In this document: one piece after another, positions 1 through 8,246 of the stretch
Layout: every line of letters starts with the position of its first letter
Numbering within the stretch: the stretch's first letter is position 1
NCBI RefSeq assembly: GCF_008124625.1
Contig: NZ_VNHM01000007.1
Location: 100,915-164,914, forward strand
Direction of reading: 5' to 3'
DNA length: 64,000 bases
Source of the DNA: Desulfallas thermosapovorans DSM 6562
Lineage (GTDB): Bacteria; Bacillota; Desulfotomaculia; Desulfotomaculales; Desulfallaceae
Translations under genes and position numbers: made by a program
Notes under the pieces: model-generated
What the model saw: the letters and a program-made list of their open reading frames with translations, nothing else
Databases searched by the model: none
Told to the model about the DNA's origin: nothing

Positions 1-102
1 CCGGGTGCGCAGGTAAATGCTGTGTTTAACCGTGCCGTCCTCACCGGTGAGCACCAGGTTCGTGCTCACCGAGCCTACATCTATTCCCAGGTAACAATAC
101 AT
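1..102 (-). CDS. Acyl-CoA dehydratase activase (N-terminal part)
   Basis: Only the first 34 codons lie in the window. They begin with ATG at 102 and read MYCYLGIDVGSVSTNLVL, the phosphate-1 loop of the BadF/BadG/HgdC ATPase family (acetate/sugar kinase/Hsp70 fold). These activases use ATP to drive an electron from a [4Fe-4S] cluster into 2-hydroxyacyl-CoA dehydratases. It follows directly (1-nt gap) the dehydratase-like gene ending at 104, so the two are probably co-transcribed and functionally paired. The rest of the protein lies beyond position 1, so domain content and substrate cannot be judged. Confidence 0.8.
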   Translation of the reverse strand, partial: MYCYLGIDVGSVSTNLVLTGEDGTVKHSIYLRTR

Positions 103-103
103 T

Positions 104-1201
104 TTAAGCCAATACCTCCCCGGTTTGTTTCTTTCTGGCCAGCAGGTCCACAAATGCTTCCAGCCTGGTGACAAGCCCGGCTTCTCCGGATTGCTCATCA
201 ACTATTAAGGTCATGGTGGGAATGCCCGTTTCTGTGCTTACCCGGGGCAAGATACTCTGGGCCACTATTTCCGGCATGCAGGTAAAGGGCAACATTTGAA
301 TCACCCCGTCATAACCCTGCTCGGCGTACAGCACGGTGTTACCCACAGTTTCCAGACCATGCCCGCCCACAAAATGCCCTAGATATTTTACGGCCTTTTC
401 CCTGGCTGTTTTGCTGCTGCGCTTGTTTTTTACCAACCCTAAAAAAAGGTGTTCATTAATCCATTCACTAAGGTAAATGGAGCGATCCACTTCCACCCCC
501 ATACCGCCCAGCTTGCGCTCGATATCCTGGTTGGTAAATGGCTCCAACAGGGTGTAGATTTCCCCCACCAACCCAATACGCAGCACAGGCCTTAATCTAT
601 CCACCGGCACAGAACGCATAATTTCAAACGCTCTTTTTCTGGCCGCCGGAAGTTTTTCCGGCGTATCCGCAGCGATTACTTCCTTCAGGGCAGCCTGCAG
701 CGCCCGGTCGGTAGTGCCCGGCTTGATTTCCCGGGGCCGGCAATAATTAGCTGTTTTCTCCAGTTCATCCACCGCCTCGGCCTTATGATAACCGAAACGA
801 ATACCATTGATTACTTTCCGCCATGACTGGTGGCCGGTGATGTGTTTAATCTTACCCAAAAGCTCGCCGATGTGCTTCTGCGGCGGCTCCAGCACCACCA
901 GTTGGTACTGGTAACCCAAATCCCGCAGTATGGCGTGTTCCACATGGGCATAATAACCAAACCGGCAAGGGCCGCACCCGCCGGCCATCACCATGGTATC
1001 CGCACCCAGCTCAGCGGCTTCCATAAAATTACCAAGGTTTAATTTTAATGGCATACAGGCAAATTCGGGGGCGTGCTTTACACCCAGCAGCAATGTTTTT
1101 TTACTGGAGGGCGGCGGCACCACCACCTCCACGTCCAGGTATTCCAGCATAGCCTTGATACATATCCACATATAGCCCATGTGGGGGTAAACTATCTTCA
1201 A
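104..1201 (-). CDS. 2-hydroxyacyl-CoA dehydratase-like protein (activase-associated, DUF2229 type)
   Basis: A 365-residue protein of the family that accompanies CoA-substrate-specific activases. The N-terminus (MKIVYPHMGY) is followed by conserved cysteine-containing segments: FACMPLKLNLGN near residues 47-58, GGCGPCRFGYYAH near 74-86 and MLPFTCMPE near 303-311. These resemble the cluster-ligating Cys regions of HgdB/BcrC-type dehydratase subunits. The start is TTG at 1201 with AAAGGTG upstream. It is followed 1 nt later by the activase gene and preceded by a second related protein. The real substrate cannot be told; these genes are widespread in sulfate-reducing clostridia. Confidence 0.75.
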   Translation of the reverse strand: MKIVYPHMGYMWICIKAMLEYLDVEVVVPPPSSKKTLLLGVKHAPEFACMPLKLNLGNFMEAAELGADTMVMAGGCGPCRFGYYAHVEHAILRDLGYQYQLVVLEPPQKHIGELLGKIKHITGHQSWRKVINGIRFGYHKAEAVDELEKTANYCRPREIKPGTTDRALQAALKEVIAADTPEKLPAARKRAFEIMRSVPVDRLRPVLRIGLVGEIYTLLEPFTNQDIERKLGGMGVEVDRSIYLSEWINEHLFLGLVKNKRSSKTAREKAVKYLGHFVGGHGLETVGNTVLYAEQGYDGVIQMLPFTCMPEIVAQSILPRVSTETGIPTMTLIVDEQSGEAGLVTRLEAFVDLLARKKQTGEVLA

Positions 1202-1317
1202 TGGTATCTACACCTTTCCAAACGTGCGTGATGATTTAACCAAACCAAAGCCACGGCTTGTCCTGCCCTTGTGCATGACAAGGGTAACAAGGGGGATGAC
1301 ACAGGGGTTAAGCAAGG

Positions 1318-1332
1318 GAACCGTCCCCGTGC
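1318..1332. repeat. Short dispersed repeat, GAACCGTCCCCGTGC type
   Basis: The 15-base word gaaccgtccccgtgc lies between the two dehydratase-family genes. It recurs at 10956-10970, where it forms one arm of a hairpin after xerD. It looks like a fragment of a REP-type intergenic element. Confidence 0.5.
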
Positions 1333-1344
1333 TTCCGGCTTCCT

Positions 1345-2319
1345 CTATAATGAAGCCGCCACGTTATCCAGATTAAGACGCCACCTGACCATGTCCATGA
1401 ACGCCTCAAGACGCGTAACCATACCGGCCTCGCCGGTGTGTTCATCAATGGTTAAGCTGAGCAGCGGCTTGCGCGAGCAGCGGCGGGCAAATCTTTCAAT
1501 CAACTCCCCGGTCATTGAATCGGGTCCGCAGCCGAAAGAAGCCACATGGATCAAACCGTCCACCTCCGGGCGGTTAAAATAGTAAAAGGCGGCACCCACC
1601 ATGCGCTGGTTTAATGTCCAAAACAACTGCTTGGGCAATTTTTCAGCTTCGGCACGTAAAACATATTCCGGCAAGTTATCCGCAGTGACCACTCTGGCGC
1701 CATAATCCCGTAGACGTTTTAGCATATTCATACTGATATAGCGGTCGTAAATATTATAGGGGTGCCCGATAACCGCAATGGTTACATCACATTCTTTCCG
1801 GTTGTGCTTGTCCCCCGTTTCCACCGGTAGCTGCCCCGCCTCCATATCCCGGTAATGGCTGTGCAGCGATTTAAGGGATGCCTGGTAAGCCATATATATG
1901 CGGGCCGGGTTGCGGGTGAAATATCTACCTACTGCGTAAAATAAATTGTACATACTGCTACCTTTGCGATATAAGTCCATCTTGTAATCAAGCAGCGGCG
2001 GCAGGTTATCGATATTATTACGCACCATGTCGGGAAAGCCCAGAAATTTGGGGCAGATATATTCCCGCCGGGCGGTACTGACTATACGCGGCAAAAATAT
2101 ATAGTCCACCCTGTCTTTAAGATCCAGCACGTGACCTACAGCCAGTTTGACCGGCAAGCAAGCTTCATCAACGGTTGATTTTAAACCTTTTTCCAATAAA
2201 CCCCGGGTGGTTTCCCGGGAAACCAGGGTTTTTACCCCCAGGCGGTTAAAAAAAGTTTCCCACTGGGGGTAGTAATAATAATAGAGCAGTGCTCTGGGTA
2301 TGCCCACTGTAACGGACAT
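1345..2319 (-). CDS. Acyl-CoA dehydratase activase-related protein (DUF2229)
   Basis: The ATG at 2319 is preferred over an upstream in-frame start because AGGAGG lies 9 nt before it. The protein begins MSVTVGIPRALLYYYYYPQW, the typical opening of DUF2229 proteins, often annotated as activase-related or part of BcrC/BadD/HgdB assemblies. Motifs include DEACLPVKLAVGH, IFLPRIVS.....CPKFLGFPD and SFGCGPDS, with cysteines at positions used for Fe-S binding in the family. The C-terminus (SLTIDEHTGEAGMVTRLEAF) matches that of the next gene, so the two are paralogues. About 140 nt with a short repeat separates them. Substrate unknown. Confidence 0.75.
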   Translation of the reverse strand: MSVTVGIPRALLYYYYYPQWETFFNRLGVKTLVSRETTRGLLEKGLKSTVDEACLPVKLAVGHVLDLKDRVDYIFLPRIVSTARREYICPKFLGFPDMVRNNIDNLPPLLDYKMDLYRKGSSMYNLFYAVGRYFTRNPARIYMAYQASLKSLHSHYRDMEAGQLPVETGDKHNRKECDVTIAVIGHPYNIYDRYISMNMLKRLRDYGARVVTADNLPEYVLRAEAEKLPKQLFWTLNQRMVGAAFYYFNRPEVDGLIHVASFGCGPDSMTGELIERFARRCSRKPLLSLTIDEHTGEAGMVTRLEAFMDMVRWRLNLDNVAASL

Positions 2320-2435
2320 GTCAAAAGGCCTCCTGTTAAACGTTCTTTTCCACATTAAGATATTATGAACTAAAAGATAAATTGGTATACTTTATAGCTC
2401 CAAAGATATGCCCTGCTATTTGACCAAAGGTAAAT

Positions 2436-2499
2436 AATGATAAAGGACAAGTAAAAAACCTGGCGCAAACCAGGTTTTTCACTTGTCCTTTTTATCATT
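2436..2499 (-). terminator. Rho-independent terminator overlapping the spoVAF stop
   Basis: A near-perfect inverted repeat: the arm at 2470-2499 pairs with 2436-2463 around a 6-nt loop and includes the complementary words ACCTGG/CCAGGT and AAGGACAAGT/ACTTGTCCTT. On the minus strand it reads through the last six codons of spoVAF (NDKKDK) and the TGA stop at 2481-2479, then ends in TTTATCATT. The stem is long and stable. The coding/terminator overlap is visible directly. Confidence 0.75.
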
Positions 2500-4008
2500 C
2501 CCTTTATCCGGTTTGCGGGCCGGTACCGGTACCCCCTGCCGGTCAACATCCCGGGTTTTCAATATACTGGGCCGCACGTTGCTCACCGGCACCGGGCGGC
2601 GTACAATGGTATTGTATAGTGCCCTGGCGTTGAAGGGGATTAGCGGCCACATGTAGGGCACTCCGAAGGACCGGGTGAATATCAAAAGTGCCATCACCAA
2701 TACCAGACCTATCAGCAGCCCGGGCAAACGGAAGAATCCCACCATCACCAGCAAGAACAGGCGTATCAACCGGTTGGCAAAGGCCAACTCGTAACTGGGA
2801 GTAAGGTAGTTACCCACCACCGCCGCCGCTGTGTACATGATCACTTCCGCATTGAACAGCCCCACCGTCACTGCCAGATCACCTATAAGCAGTGCGGCAA
2901 TCAAACCCACCGCAGTGGCCAGTGCCGTGGGAGTGTGAATGGTGGCCATGCGCACCATATCCACTGCAACTTCGGCCAGTAAAAACTGAACAAATACCGG
3001 TATTTTGCCTATTTCATCCGGACCGATGAATTTCAAAGCAGGGGGAAGTATACCTGGCTGCAAAACCGCCAGCAACCACAAGGGCAATAAAAATACTGAA
3101 ATAAATATCCCCATATAGCGGACCAAGCGCATGAATACCCCTGCAGTTGGGTTTTGGCGATATTCCTCGGCATGCTGCAGGTGGTGGAAAAGGGTGGTGG
3201 GGGTAATAATAACGCTGGGTGAAGTATCCACCAGCACCAGTACATGCCCCTCCAACAAGTGAATGGCGGCTACGTCCGGCCTTTCGGTATAACGCACCCT
3301 GGGCAACGGGTTCCAGTAATTCCCGGGGGTGATAAGCTCTTCCACAGCCTTTTCCGCCATCGGCAGCCCGTCTATGTTAATGGCACCTATTTTCTCCCGG
3401 ATACTGTCCACCAAATCTTCGTTGGCAATATCTTCAATATAACAGATGACTATATCGGTCTTGGAACGGTTTCCGGCCTGGACATATTCCATGCGCAGTT
3501 TGGGATCCCTTATGCGCCGCCTGATCAGCGCGGTATTAAAGACCAGCGTTTCAGTGAAACCGTCCCGGGATCCCCGCACCACCTTTTCCAAATCGGGCTC
3601 CTGGGGACTCCGAGCGGGATAAGTTCTTACATCCAGCAATATAGCCTTATCCAGGCCATCAACAATAAGGGCCAGGGGACCGGAAAGCATCTTTTCAATC
3701 AAATCCTCAATATACTCCGTAGGCTGCACTTCAACATAATTGATGTGTTTCAAGAACAGTTTTTGAAACGCATCCACTGACAGTTCTTCCCGTTCCAATT
3801 GATGCAAGTTGCCCAAGATTTCAGTCATCAATTCGGCATTGGCAAAGGCATCCACAAACAACATCATAATTTTGCGGCCGCCAATGATCATTTCCCGCCT
3901 TACAATATCAAAGTTTTTATCAAAGGCTAATTTTTCAGCCAGCAAATCCATATTGATATCAAGCTGTTTCTTTAACCTGGTTTTGTCCTCAATGGCAGCG
4001 GGGGCCAT
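2479..4008 (-). CDS. spoVAF: Stage V sporulation protein AF (GerA-family germination membrane protein)
   Basis: A 509-residue GerA-type protein with a soluble N-terminal half (about 1-290) and several hydrophobic helices after residue 300 (YMGIFISVFLLPLWLLAVL, LIAALLIGDLAVTVGL, LLIGLVLVMALLIF). The C-terminal tail is charged. In Bacillus, SpoVAF sits in the inner spore membrane and helps germinant signalling. The ATG at 4008 is chosen because GGAG lies 8 nt upstream; a GTG at 4017 has no spacing to an RBS. It overlaps spoVAEA by 20 nt, indicating translational coupling, the same order as in B. subtilis. The stop codon is inside the terminator stem. Confidence 0.9.
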   Translation of the reverse strand: MAPAAIEDKTRLKKQLDINMDLLAEKLAFDKNFDIVRREMIIGGRKIMMLFVDAFANAELMTEILGNLHQLEREELSVDAFQKLFLKHINYVEVQPTEYIEDLIEKMLSGPLALIVDGLDKAILLDVRTYPARSPQEPDLEKVVRGSRDGFTETLVFNTALIRRRIRDPKLRMEYVQAGNRSKTDIVICYIEDIANEDLVDSIREKIGAINIDGLPMAEKAVEELITPGNYWNPLPRVRYTERPDVAAIHLLEGHVLVLVDTSPSVIITPTTLFHHLQHAEEYRQNPTAGVFMRLVRYMGIFISVFLLPLWLLAVLQPGILPPALKFIGPDEIGKIPVFVQFLLAEVAVDMVRMATIHTPTALATAVGLIAALLIGDLAVTVGLFNAEVIMYTAAAVVGNYLTPSYELAFANRLIRLFLLVMVGFFRLPGLLIGLVLVMALLIFTRSFGVPYMWPLIPFNARALYNTIVRRPVPVSNVRPSILKTRDVDRQGVPVPARKPDKGNDKKDK

Positions 4009-4573
4009 CGTATCCACTCCTCTTGATTATTTCCTGCAGTGCTTTGGTGGTTACCGGTGCACCATAAGCATAGTGATCGGCATAATTCATTTTACCCACA
4101 TCGCCAATACCGATAATTACCGGCAGGTTTAATTCATCCAGTACTTCCACAGTATCCCCGCAAAGCGCCTCACCGTTGCACCCAATTGCTTGACCCAGTT
4201 TATTCACCGGTCCATCCACCAAATTACCATGGCAGTCCACCGATAAATCCACATGTGTACCCTGGGTAAATTCGGTATTGGAAGCTACCGCCAGGGCGCC
4301 CAAAATGCGTATATCCGGGTGCCGGGCCAGGTAAGCCAACGCCGTTTCCCCGGCCCCCATGCCATGCTTGCCCTTATCATCCAGCATGACTACCACAGGC
4401 TCATGGGCTGCCTGTTTGATCAAATACACCAATTGTTCTCCTGTTAAAGGGGTGGGATTGCCTGCAGATGCGGATATACAGCGGGCTCCGATGTTGCGCG
4501 CCGCTGTTTCAACGGTTTTTTGGGCTATTTTATCACCGTCTGTAACCACTATTACGCTGATTGGTTTCCCCAC
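3989..4573 (-). CDS. spoVAEA: Stage V sporulation protein AE, soluble form (SpoVAEa)
   Basis: 194 residues, no membrane segment, close to the roughly 200 residues usual for SpoVAEa. Recognisable stretches are VIVVTDGDKIAQKTVE at the N-terminus, VVVMLDDKGKHGMGAGE in the middle and IGIGDVGKMNYAD near the end. The start is GTG at 4573 with AAGGGG 9 nt upstream. In bacilli this gene lies between spoVAEB and spoVAF. Here it is the first spoVA gene after sigF, so spoVAA-AEB are absent at this locus. Its function in germination is not well defined in any species. Confidence 0.85.
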   Translation of the reverse strand: MGKPISVIVVTDGDKIAQKTVETAARNIGARCISASAGNPTPLTGEQLVYLIKQAAHEPVVVMLDDKGKHGMGAGETALAYLARHPDIRILGALAVASNTEFTQGTHVDLSVDCHGNLVDGPVNKLGQAIGCNGEALCGDTVEVLDELNLPVIIGIGDVGKMNYADHYAYGAPVTTKALQEIIKRSGYDGPRCH

Positions 4574-4643
4574 ATATTTACGCCCCTTATCTGTCCATTA
4601 ACTATCGCCCTTTGGTCGGGTTTGTTTTTAGGACCAGTTATTA

Positions 4644-4671
4644 AAATTTAGGGACACCTTTGGCGGTGTCC
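4644..4671 (-). terminator. Terminator after dodecin
   Basis: The perfect 7-bp stem GGACACC/GGTGTCC (4671-4665 with 4658-4652) has a 6-nt loop and lies just after the dodecin stop at 4678. The minus-strand tail is AT-rich (CTAAATTTTAA). The opposite strand has TTTTCTTTAA, so it could work in both directions. Confidence 0.6.
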
Positions 4672-4677
4672 TTTTCT

Positions 4678-4872
4678 TTAAATGGTGTGGGCTACTTTCA
4701 GGTTGGCTTTATACTCGACAACCCTGCCGTTTTCCACATTGGCGGTAAAATTAACCACTTCTACGCCAACAATGTTGTTCGTTGTTTTGGAGGCCTCGGT
4801 AATAGCGGACTGTACCGCGCTGCGCCAACCTTCGGTGGATTCCCCTACCATTTCCATGACCTTGATATGCAT
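4678..4872 (-). CDS. Dodecin family flavin-binding protein
   Basis: A 64-residue protein beginning MHIKVMEMVGES with the dodecin pattern STEGWRSAVQSAITEASKT and ending NGRVVEYKANLKVAHTI. Dodecins form hollow dodecamers that sequester flavins and protect against flavin-driven photochemistry. The ATG at 4872 has GGAGG 8 nt upstream, so the longer in-frame reading from 4908 is not needed. The gene sits between sigF and spoVAEA with its own terminators on both sides (around 5000 and 4650), so it is probably a separate insertion in the sporulation cluster. Confidence 0.85.
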   Translation of the reverse strand: MHIKVMEMVGESTEGWRSAVQSAITEASKTTNNIVGVEVVNFTANVENGRVVEYKANLKVAHTI

Positions 4873-4989
4873 AATAACATCCTCCTTTAAATTTAATTCC
4901 ATTGGCAATTGTATTATTTGTTCTGTATCGTTTTTTATGCAGTAAAGAGCCGTGCTTTAATATCATTTATTCTTTCAGTCCCTTAAAAT

Positions 4990-5031
4990 TTTTATAAAAA
5001 AAGAAAGAGCTTGTCCGCTCTCTCCCTGTAT
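4990..5031 (-). terminator. Terminator after sigF
   Basis: On the minus strand AGAGAGC-GGACAA-GCTCTTT is followed by CTTTTTTTATAAAAA, 40-60 nt after the sigF stop. A 7-bp stem with a run of T is a standard intrinsic terminator and would separate the spoIIA operon from the dodecin gene. Confidence 0.7.
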
Positions 5032-5074
5032 AAAGTGTTTTTTATGCATACCATGTAAATATAGTAAAAAACAA

Positions 5075-5851
5075 TTACTGGGCACTCTCCATCATATCCC
5101 TCAGTCTTTGCAAAGCCTGGCGCTCCAACCTGGAAACCTGCACTTGGGAAAGCCCCAACCGGTCGGCAATTTCCCCCTGGGTTTTGTCACCAAAAAAGCG
5201 CCACAGTAGAATAAGACGGTCTCTGTCCGGCAGCCTTTTCAGCACCTCTTTCACTGCAATATTATCCAGCCATGGCGTTGTCTCACCATCGTCTTCACTT
5301 AGCTGATCCAATAGATAAATAGGATCGCCATCATCCTGGTGCAGTGTTTCATAAATGGAGGCGGGAGATTGGGATGCCTCCAGTGCGGTAACCACTTCCT
5401 CCCTGGGTATATTCAATTCAACGGCAATTTCATTGACAGTGGGTTCCCGCCCCAATTTGGCCACCAGTAAATCCCTAGTCTGCTGTACTTTATAAGCAGT
5501 TTCCTTTATGGAGCGGCTCACCTTGATGGGATTATCATCCCGTAAAAACCGCCTGATCTCCCCCACGATCATGGGCACGGCATAGGTGGAGAAACGTACA
5601 TTATAGCCCGTATCAAACTTGTCAATGGCCTTCATTAATCCAATACAGCCGATTTGGAACAGGTCCTCCAGTTCATACCCCCGGTTTTGAAACCGCTTGA
5701 CCAGGTTGAATACCAGTTTTAAATTACAGTTGACCAGGCGCTCCCTGGCCTGCTCGTCCCCCGCTTGGGCTCGGGACAACAACTCCTTCATTTCGGTATC
5801 CTTTAACAGGGGGAAGCGGGGCAGGTTCATTTCCATTAACCGGTTACTCAT
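5075..5851 (-). CDS. sigF: RNA polymerase sporulation sigma factor F
   Basis: 258 residues with full sigma-70 architecture. Region 2 contains DLFQIGCIGLMKAIDKFD and FSTYAVPMIVGEIRRFLRD (core binding and -10 recognition). Region 3 includes REPTVNEIAVELNIPREEV, and region 4 is a helix-turn-helix, QGEIADRLGLSQVQVSRLE. SigF is the first forespore-specific sigma factor; SpoIIAB holds it inactive and SpoIIAA releases it. The order spoIIAA-spoIIAB-sigF with 10-40 nt gaps is conserved. Start ATG 5851, 10 nt after the spoIIAB stop. Confidence 0.95.
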   Translation of the reverse strand: MSNRLMEMNLPRFPLLKDTEMKELLSRAQAGDEQARERLVNCNLKLVFNLVKRFQNRGYELEDLFQIGCIGLMKAIDKFDTGYNVRFSTYAVPMIVGEIRRFLRDDNPIKVSRSIKETAYKVQQTRDLLVAKLGREPTVNEIAVELNIPREEVVTALEASQSPASIYETLHQDDGDPIYLLDQLSEDDGETTPWLDNIAVKEVLKRLPDRDRLILLWRFFGDKTQGEIADRLGLSQVQVSRLERQALQRLRDMMESAQ

Positions 5852-5861
5852 GGTATTCCCC

Positions 5862-6302
5862 CTACTGTTCAGGCACAGCCTGGCGCCCGGGTGTCCCTGC
5901 CCTTCTGCCCATTTTCACCCGGGTGCCCTTACCGGGAATGGAGGACACCTCAAATTTTTCCATAAACGACTGCATAAAGGCAAAACCCAGGCCCATTCGT
6001 TCGGGATCAGTGGAATAGGCCGGTTCCAACGCCTTGTTGATATCTTTGATTCCCTTGCCGTGATCAATTACTTCAATTCCTATATATTCTTCGGCAATCT
6101 TTATTTCCACCCGGACTATACGATCCGGTTGGTTTTCGTATCCGTGAATAATGGCATTGGTCACCGCTTCGGATACTGCCACCTTTATTTCGTCCAAATC
6201 GGATAAAGTAAAATCCAACTGAGCGGCCAAGGCGGCCACCGCCACCCGGGCGAAGGCCACATTTTCGGGGCGGCTGGAAAATTCCAGTACAGCCTTGTTC
6301 AA
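5862..6302 (-). CDS. spoIIAB: Anti-sigma F factor / serine kinase
   Basis: 146 residues of the GHKL ATPase family: N-box EAVTNAIIHGYE near residues 45-56, G1 box DHGKGI near 92-97 and GMGLGFAFMQSF near 114-125. It binds and inhibits SigF and phosphorylates SpoIIAA. The start is TTG at 6302 with GAGGAGG 9 nt upstream; no ATG is better placed. It ends with a basic stretch (MGRRAGTPGRQAVPEQ). Confidence 0.93.
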   Translation of the reverse strand: MNKAVLEFSSRPENVAFARVAVAALAAQLDFTLSDLDEIKVAVSEAVTNAIIHGYENQPDRIVRVEIKIAEEYIGIEVIDHGKGIKDINKALEPAYSTDPERMGLGFAFMQSFMEKFEVSSIPGKGTRVKMGRRAGTPGRQAVPEQ

Positions 6303-6342
6303 TTCGCGAAACCTCCTCTTTTCAGGCTACCTGCAATATCAT

Positions 6343-6681
6343 CTAACCAATTTTGTCCAGCAAAAGGTGAACCGAAGGGTGGGTCTCCATCAATCGCGGC
6401 AGACCGGACAAGTCCAACACCTTTTTTACCTGGGGCTTGGCCCCCGCCAGGTAAACTTTCCCTCCCCTGGCGGCGATCCTTTTATACCGGCCCAGAATAA
6501 CCCCCAACCCGGCGCTGTCCACGAAATCCACTTCCGTCAGGTCAAAAATTAGCTGGTTGACACCGTAGTCCTCCAGTGCCTGATCCACATCATCACGCAG
6601 TGAATCTGTCAAACTGATATCTATTTCACCTATAACAGATACTATCAAATAGTTGTTTTCCCTTTTAATTGTATAGTTCAC
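6343..6681 (-). CDS. spoIIAA: Anti-sigma F factor antagonist
   Basis: A STAS-domain protein of about 112 residues. The phosphorylatable serine is Ser56 in VDFVDSAGLG (numbered from the GTG at 6681). This GTG is preferred over an upstream TTG at 6696 because GGGGTGG lies 6 nt before it and the resulting N-terminus (MNYTIKRENNYLIV) fits the family. Dephosphorylated SpoIIAA frees SigF from SpoIIAB. It is the first gene of the spoIIA operon, with a sigma-A-like promoter about 45 nt upstream. Confidence 0.93.
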   Translation of the reverse strand: MNYTIKRENNYLIVSVIGEIDISLTDSLRDDVDQALEDYGVNQLIFDLTEVDFVDSAGLGVILGRYKRIAARGGKVYLAGAKPQVKKVLDLSGLPRLMETHPSVHLLLDKIG

Positions 6682-6724
6682 AATCAACCACCCCAAATCC
6701 GGTGTTTTATTATTACACTGTTAC

Positions 6725-6753
6725 ATTTTACCATATAAGGTAACTAATATCAA
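6725..6753 (-). promoter_or_regulatory. Sigma-A-like promoter of the spoIIA operon
   Basis: On the minus strand TTGATA (6753-6748), a 17-nt spacer and TAAAAT (6730-6725) lie about 45 nt before spoIIAA. The match is 5/6 for each box. A sigma-H pattern (AGGAnnT then GAAT), which drives spoIIA in B. subtilis, was looked for in this interval and not seen. Confidence 0.6.
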
Positions 6754-6833
6754 CAAGGTAGAGATGCAGTGTGTATGATACGGAATTAAAACTAATGGTT
6801 TTATGACAGAGCACGCTCTTGTGACAAAACTTT

Positions 6834-6970
6834 GGTGCCGGTGTTAAAAGATTGACAATCTTTCAACACCCGGCACCACCGGAAAGATAGTGGCATTACC
6901 GGTAGCATTACCGGAAGGAAGCAGTACCATCGAAAGAAAACGGCACCACCTTCCCCGGTGGCGCCACCGT
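6834..6970. repeat. Palindromic repeat cluster between dacF and spoIIAA
   Basis: It contains an imperfect inverted repeat at 6834-6877 (ggtgccgg-tgtt/aacacccggcacc), the direct repeat gcattaccgg twice (6891-6914) and the 14-base palindrome cggtggcgccaccg (6956-6969), close behind the dacF stop. The ggtgccgggtgttgaaag word is shared with repeats near 26.4, 54.5, 56.85 and 60.1 kb. It could act as a terminator or mRNA stabiliser for dacF, though no T run follows. Confidence 0.65.
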
Positions 6971-6975
6971 TTATG

Positions 6976-8214
6976 TTAAAACACATGATCAAGGGCTTTG
7001 TGCATTTGCCGGAGCAGCAAAGCCCGGCTAACCTGGTTCTGGGCCAGCAAGGGCACCCGGAGTACTTCCTTCTCCCCTTCCAATACCACAAAATCCCCCA
7101 ACCGTTGTCCTTTTTTCACCGGAGCCGTGATTTCTTCGGGTAACAGTGCTTTACCCCGGTAATTTTCTTTCTGTCCTTTGGGCACGGCCATGGCTATATC
7201 AGCACCTGCTACAACCCCCACTTGGTCGATGGTACCCTTGCCCACCTTGATATTTTTAACCCTTTCACCCCGCTGGGCGAATTGCACAGCCTCATAACGG
7301 GCAAAGCCGTAATTGAAAATTTTCATGGTTTCGCGGAAATGGCTGCGGGGTTCGGGTGTGCCCAGTACCACTGAAATCAACCGCAAACCATCCCGTTTAG
7401 CCGTGGCCGCCAGGCAGTATTTGGCTTCGTTGGTCCAGCCTGTTTTGCCTGCATCCACTCCCTGGTACCATTTGAGCAATTTATTGGTGTTCCATAAAAC
7501 AAAATCCCCGCCCCGGATATCATACCTGTAGATGGAAGATATTTTGATAAAATGCGGGTGTGTCAGTGCCTGCCGCATAATAACCGCCATATCGTAGGCG
7601 GAGGTATAGTGGTTTTCAGCCGGCAAACCGGTGGGATTGGCAAACCTGGTATGTTTGCAGCCCAATTCCGCAGCCCGCTTGTTCATCATTTCCACAAAGG
7701 CTTCCTCAGAACCGGCAATATGCTCGGCCACTGCCACGCTGGCGTCATTGGCGGAACCCACGGCTACCGAAATCAACATATCATGCATGCTCATTTCCTC
7801 GCCGGGTTCCAGATAAATTTGTGAGCCTCCCATACTCCAGGCATTTTCTGAAACCGTTACCCGGTCATCAAGGCTGATTTTGCCCTGTTCCAGTGCCTCA
7901 CAGGCCAGCAGCAGGGTCATGATCTTTGTGACACTGGCCATGGGCAGTGATTTGTCCTGCTCCTTGGCCCAGAGCACCTTGCCTGTGGCGGCATCCATCA
8001 GCACTGCTGCTTCGGCAGTGGTTTCCAGCGCTGCCGCGGCCGCCTCCGCGGAGGTTTTTTCCGCCCCGGTGCCGTCGCCGGTAACCGCCTGGGCCTCATT
8101 CACCGGTGCCGCAGCAGGTAACTGTGCATCGACCGCCGCCAACGCCAGTCCAGCCTGGACGGTTAATAACAGCAGCACGACCGTTATAATCACGCCCCAA
8201 TATCTGTTCTTCAT
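6976..8214 (-). CDS. dacF: D-alanyl-D-alanine carboxypeptidase DacF (PBP5 family)
   Basis: A peptidase S11 enzyme trimming D-Ala from peptidoglycan stems, here most likely in forespore cortex maturation. It has a signal peptide/anchor (VIITVVLLLLTVQAGLALA) and an Ala-rich linker to about residue 70. The catalytic motifs are SVTK (Ser94-Lys97 from the ATG at 8214), SAN (154-156) and KTG (257-259), followed by a C-terminal beta domain. The ATG at 8214 has GGGGGG 7 nt upstream; a GTG one codon earlier is less well spaced. Location before spoIIA and the forespore-type promoter upstream support the dacF name. Confidence 0.92.
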   Translation of the reverse strand: MKNRYWGVIITVVLLLLTVQAGLALAAVDAQLPAAAPVNEAQAVTGDGTGAEKTSAEAAAAALETTAEAAVLMDAATGKVLWAKEQDKSLPMASVTKIMTLLLACEALEQGKISLDDRVTVSENAWSMGGSQIYLEPGEEMSMHDMLISVAVGSANDASVAVAEHIAGSEEAFVEMMNKRAAELGCKHTRFANPTGLPAENHYTSAYDMAVIMRQALTHPHFIKISSIYRYDIRGGDFVLWNTNKLLKWYQGVDAGKTGWTNEAKYCLAATAKRDGLRLISVVLGTPEPRSHFRETMKIFNYGFARYEAVQFAQRGERVKNIKVGKGTIDQVGVVAGADIAMAVPKGQKENYRGKALLPEEITAPVKKGQRLGDFVVLEGEKEVLRVPLLAQNQVSRALLLRQMHKALDHVF

Positions 8215-8246
8215 CACACTTCCCCCCTGTTTTATTCAGCTCAAAA

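Noticed and set aside
1271..1582. Plus-strand ORF of 103 codons
   Set aside because: Antisense to the dehydratase-related gene and partly made of a repeat; no RBS.
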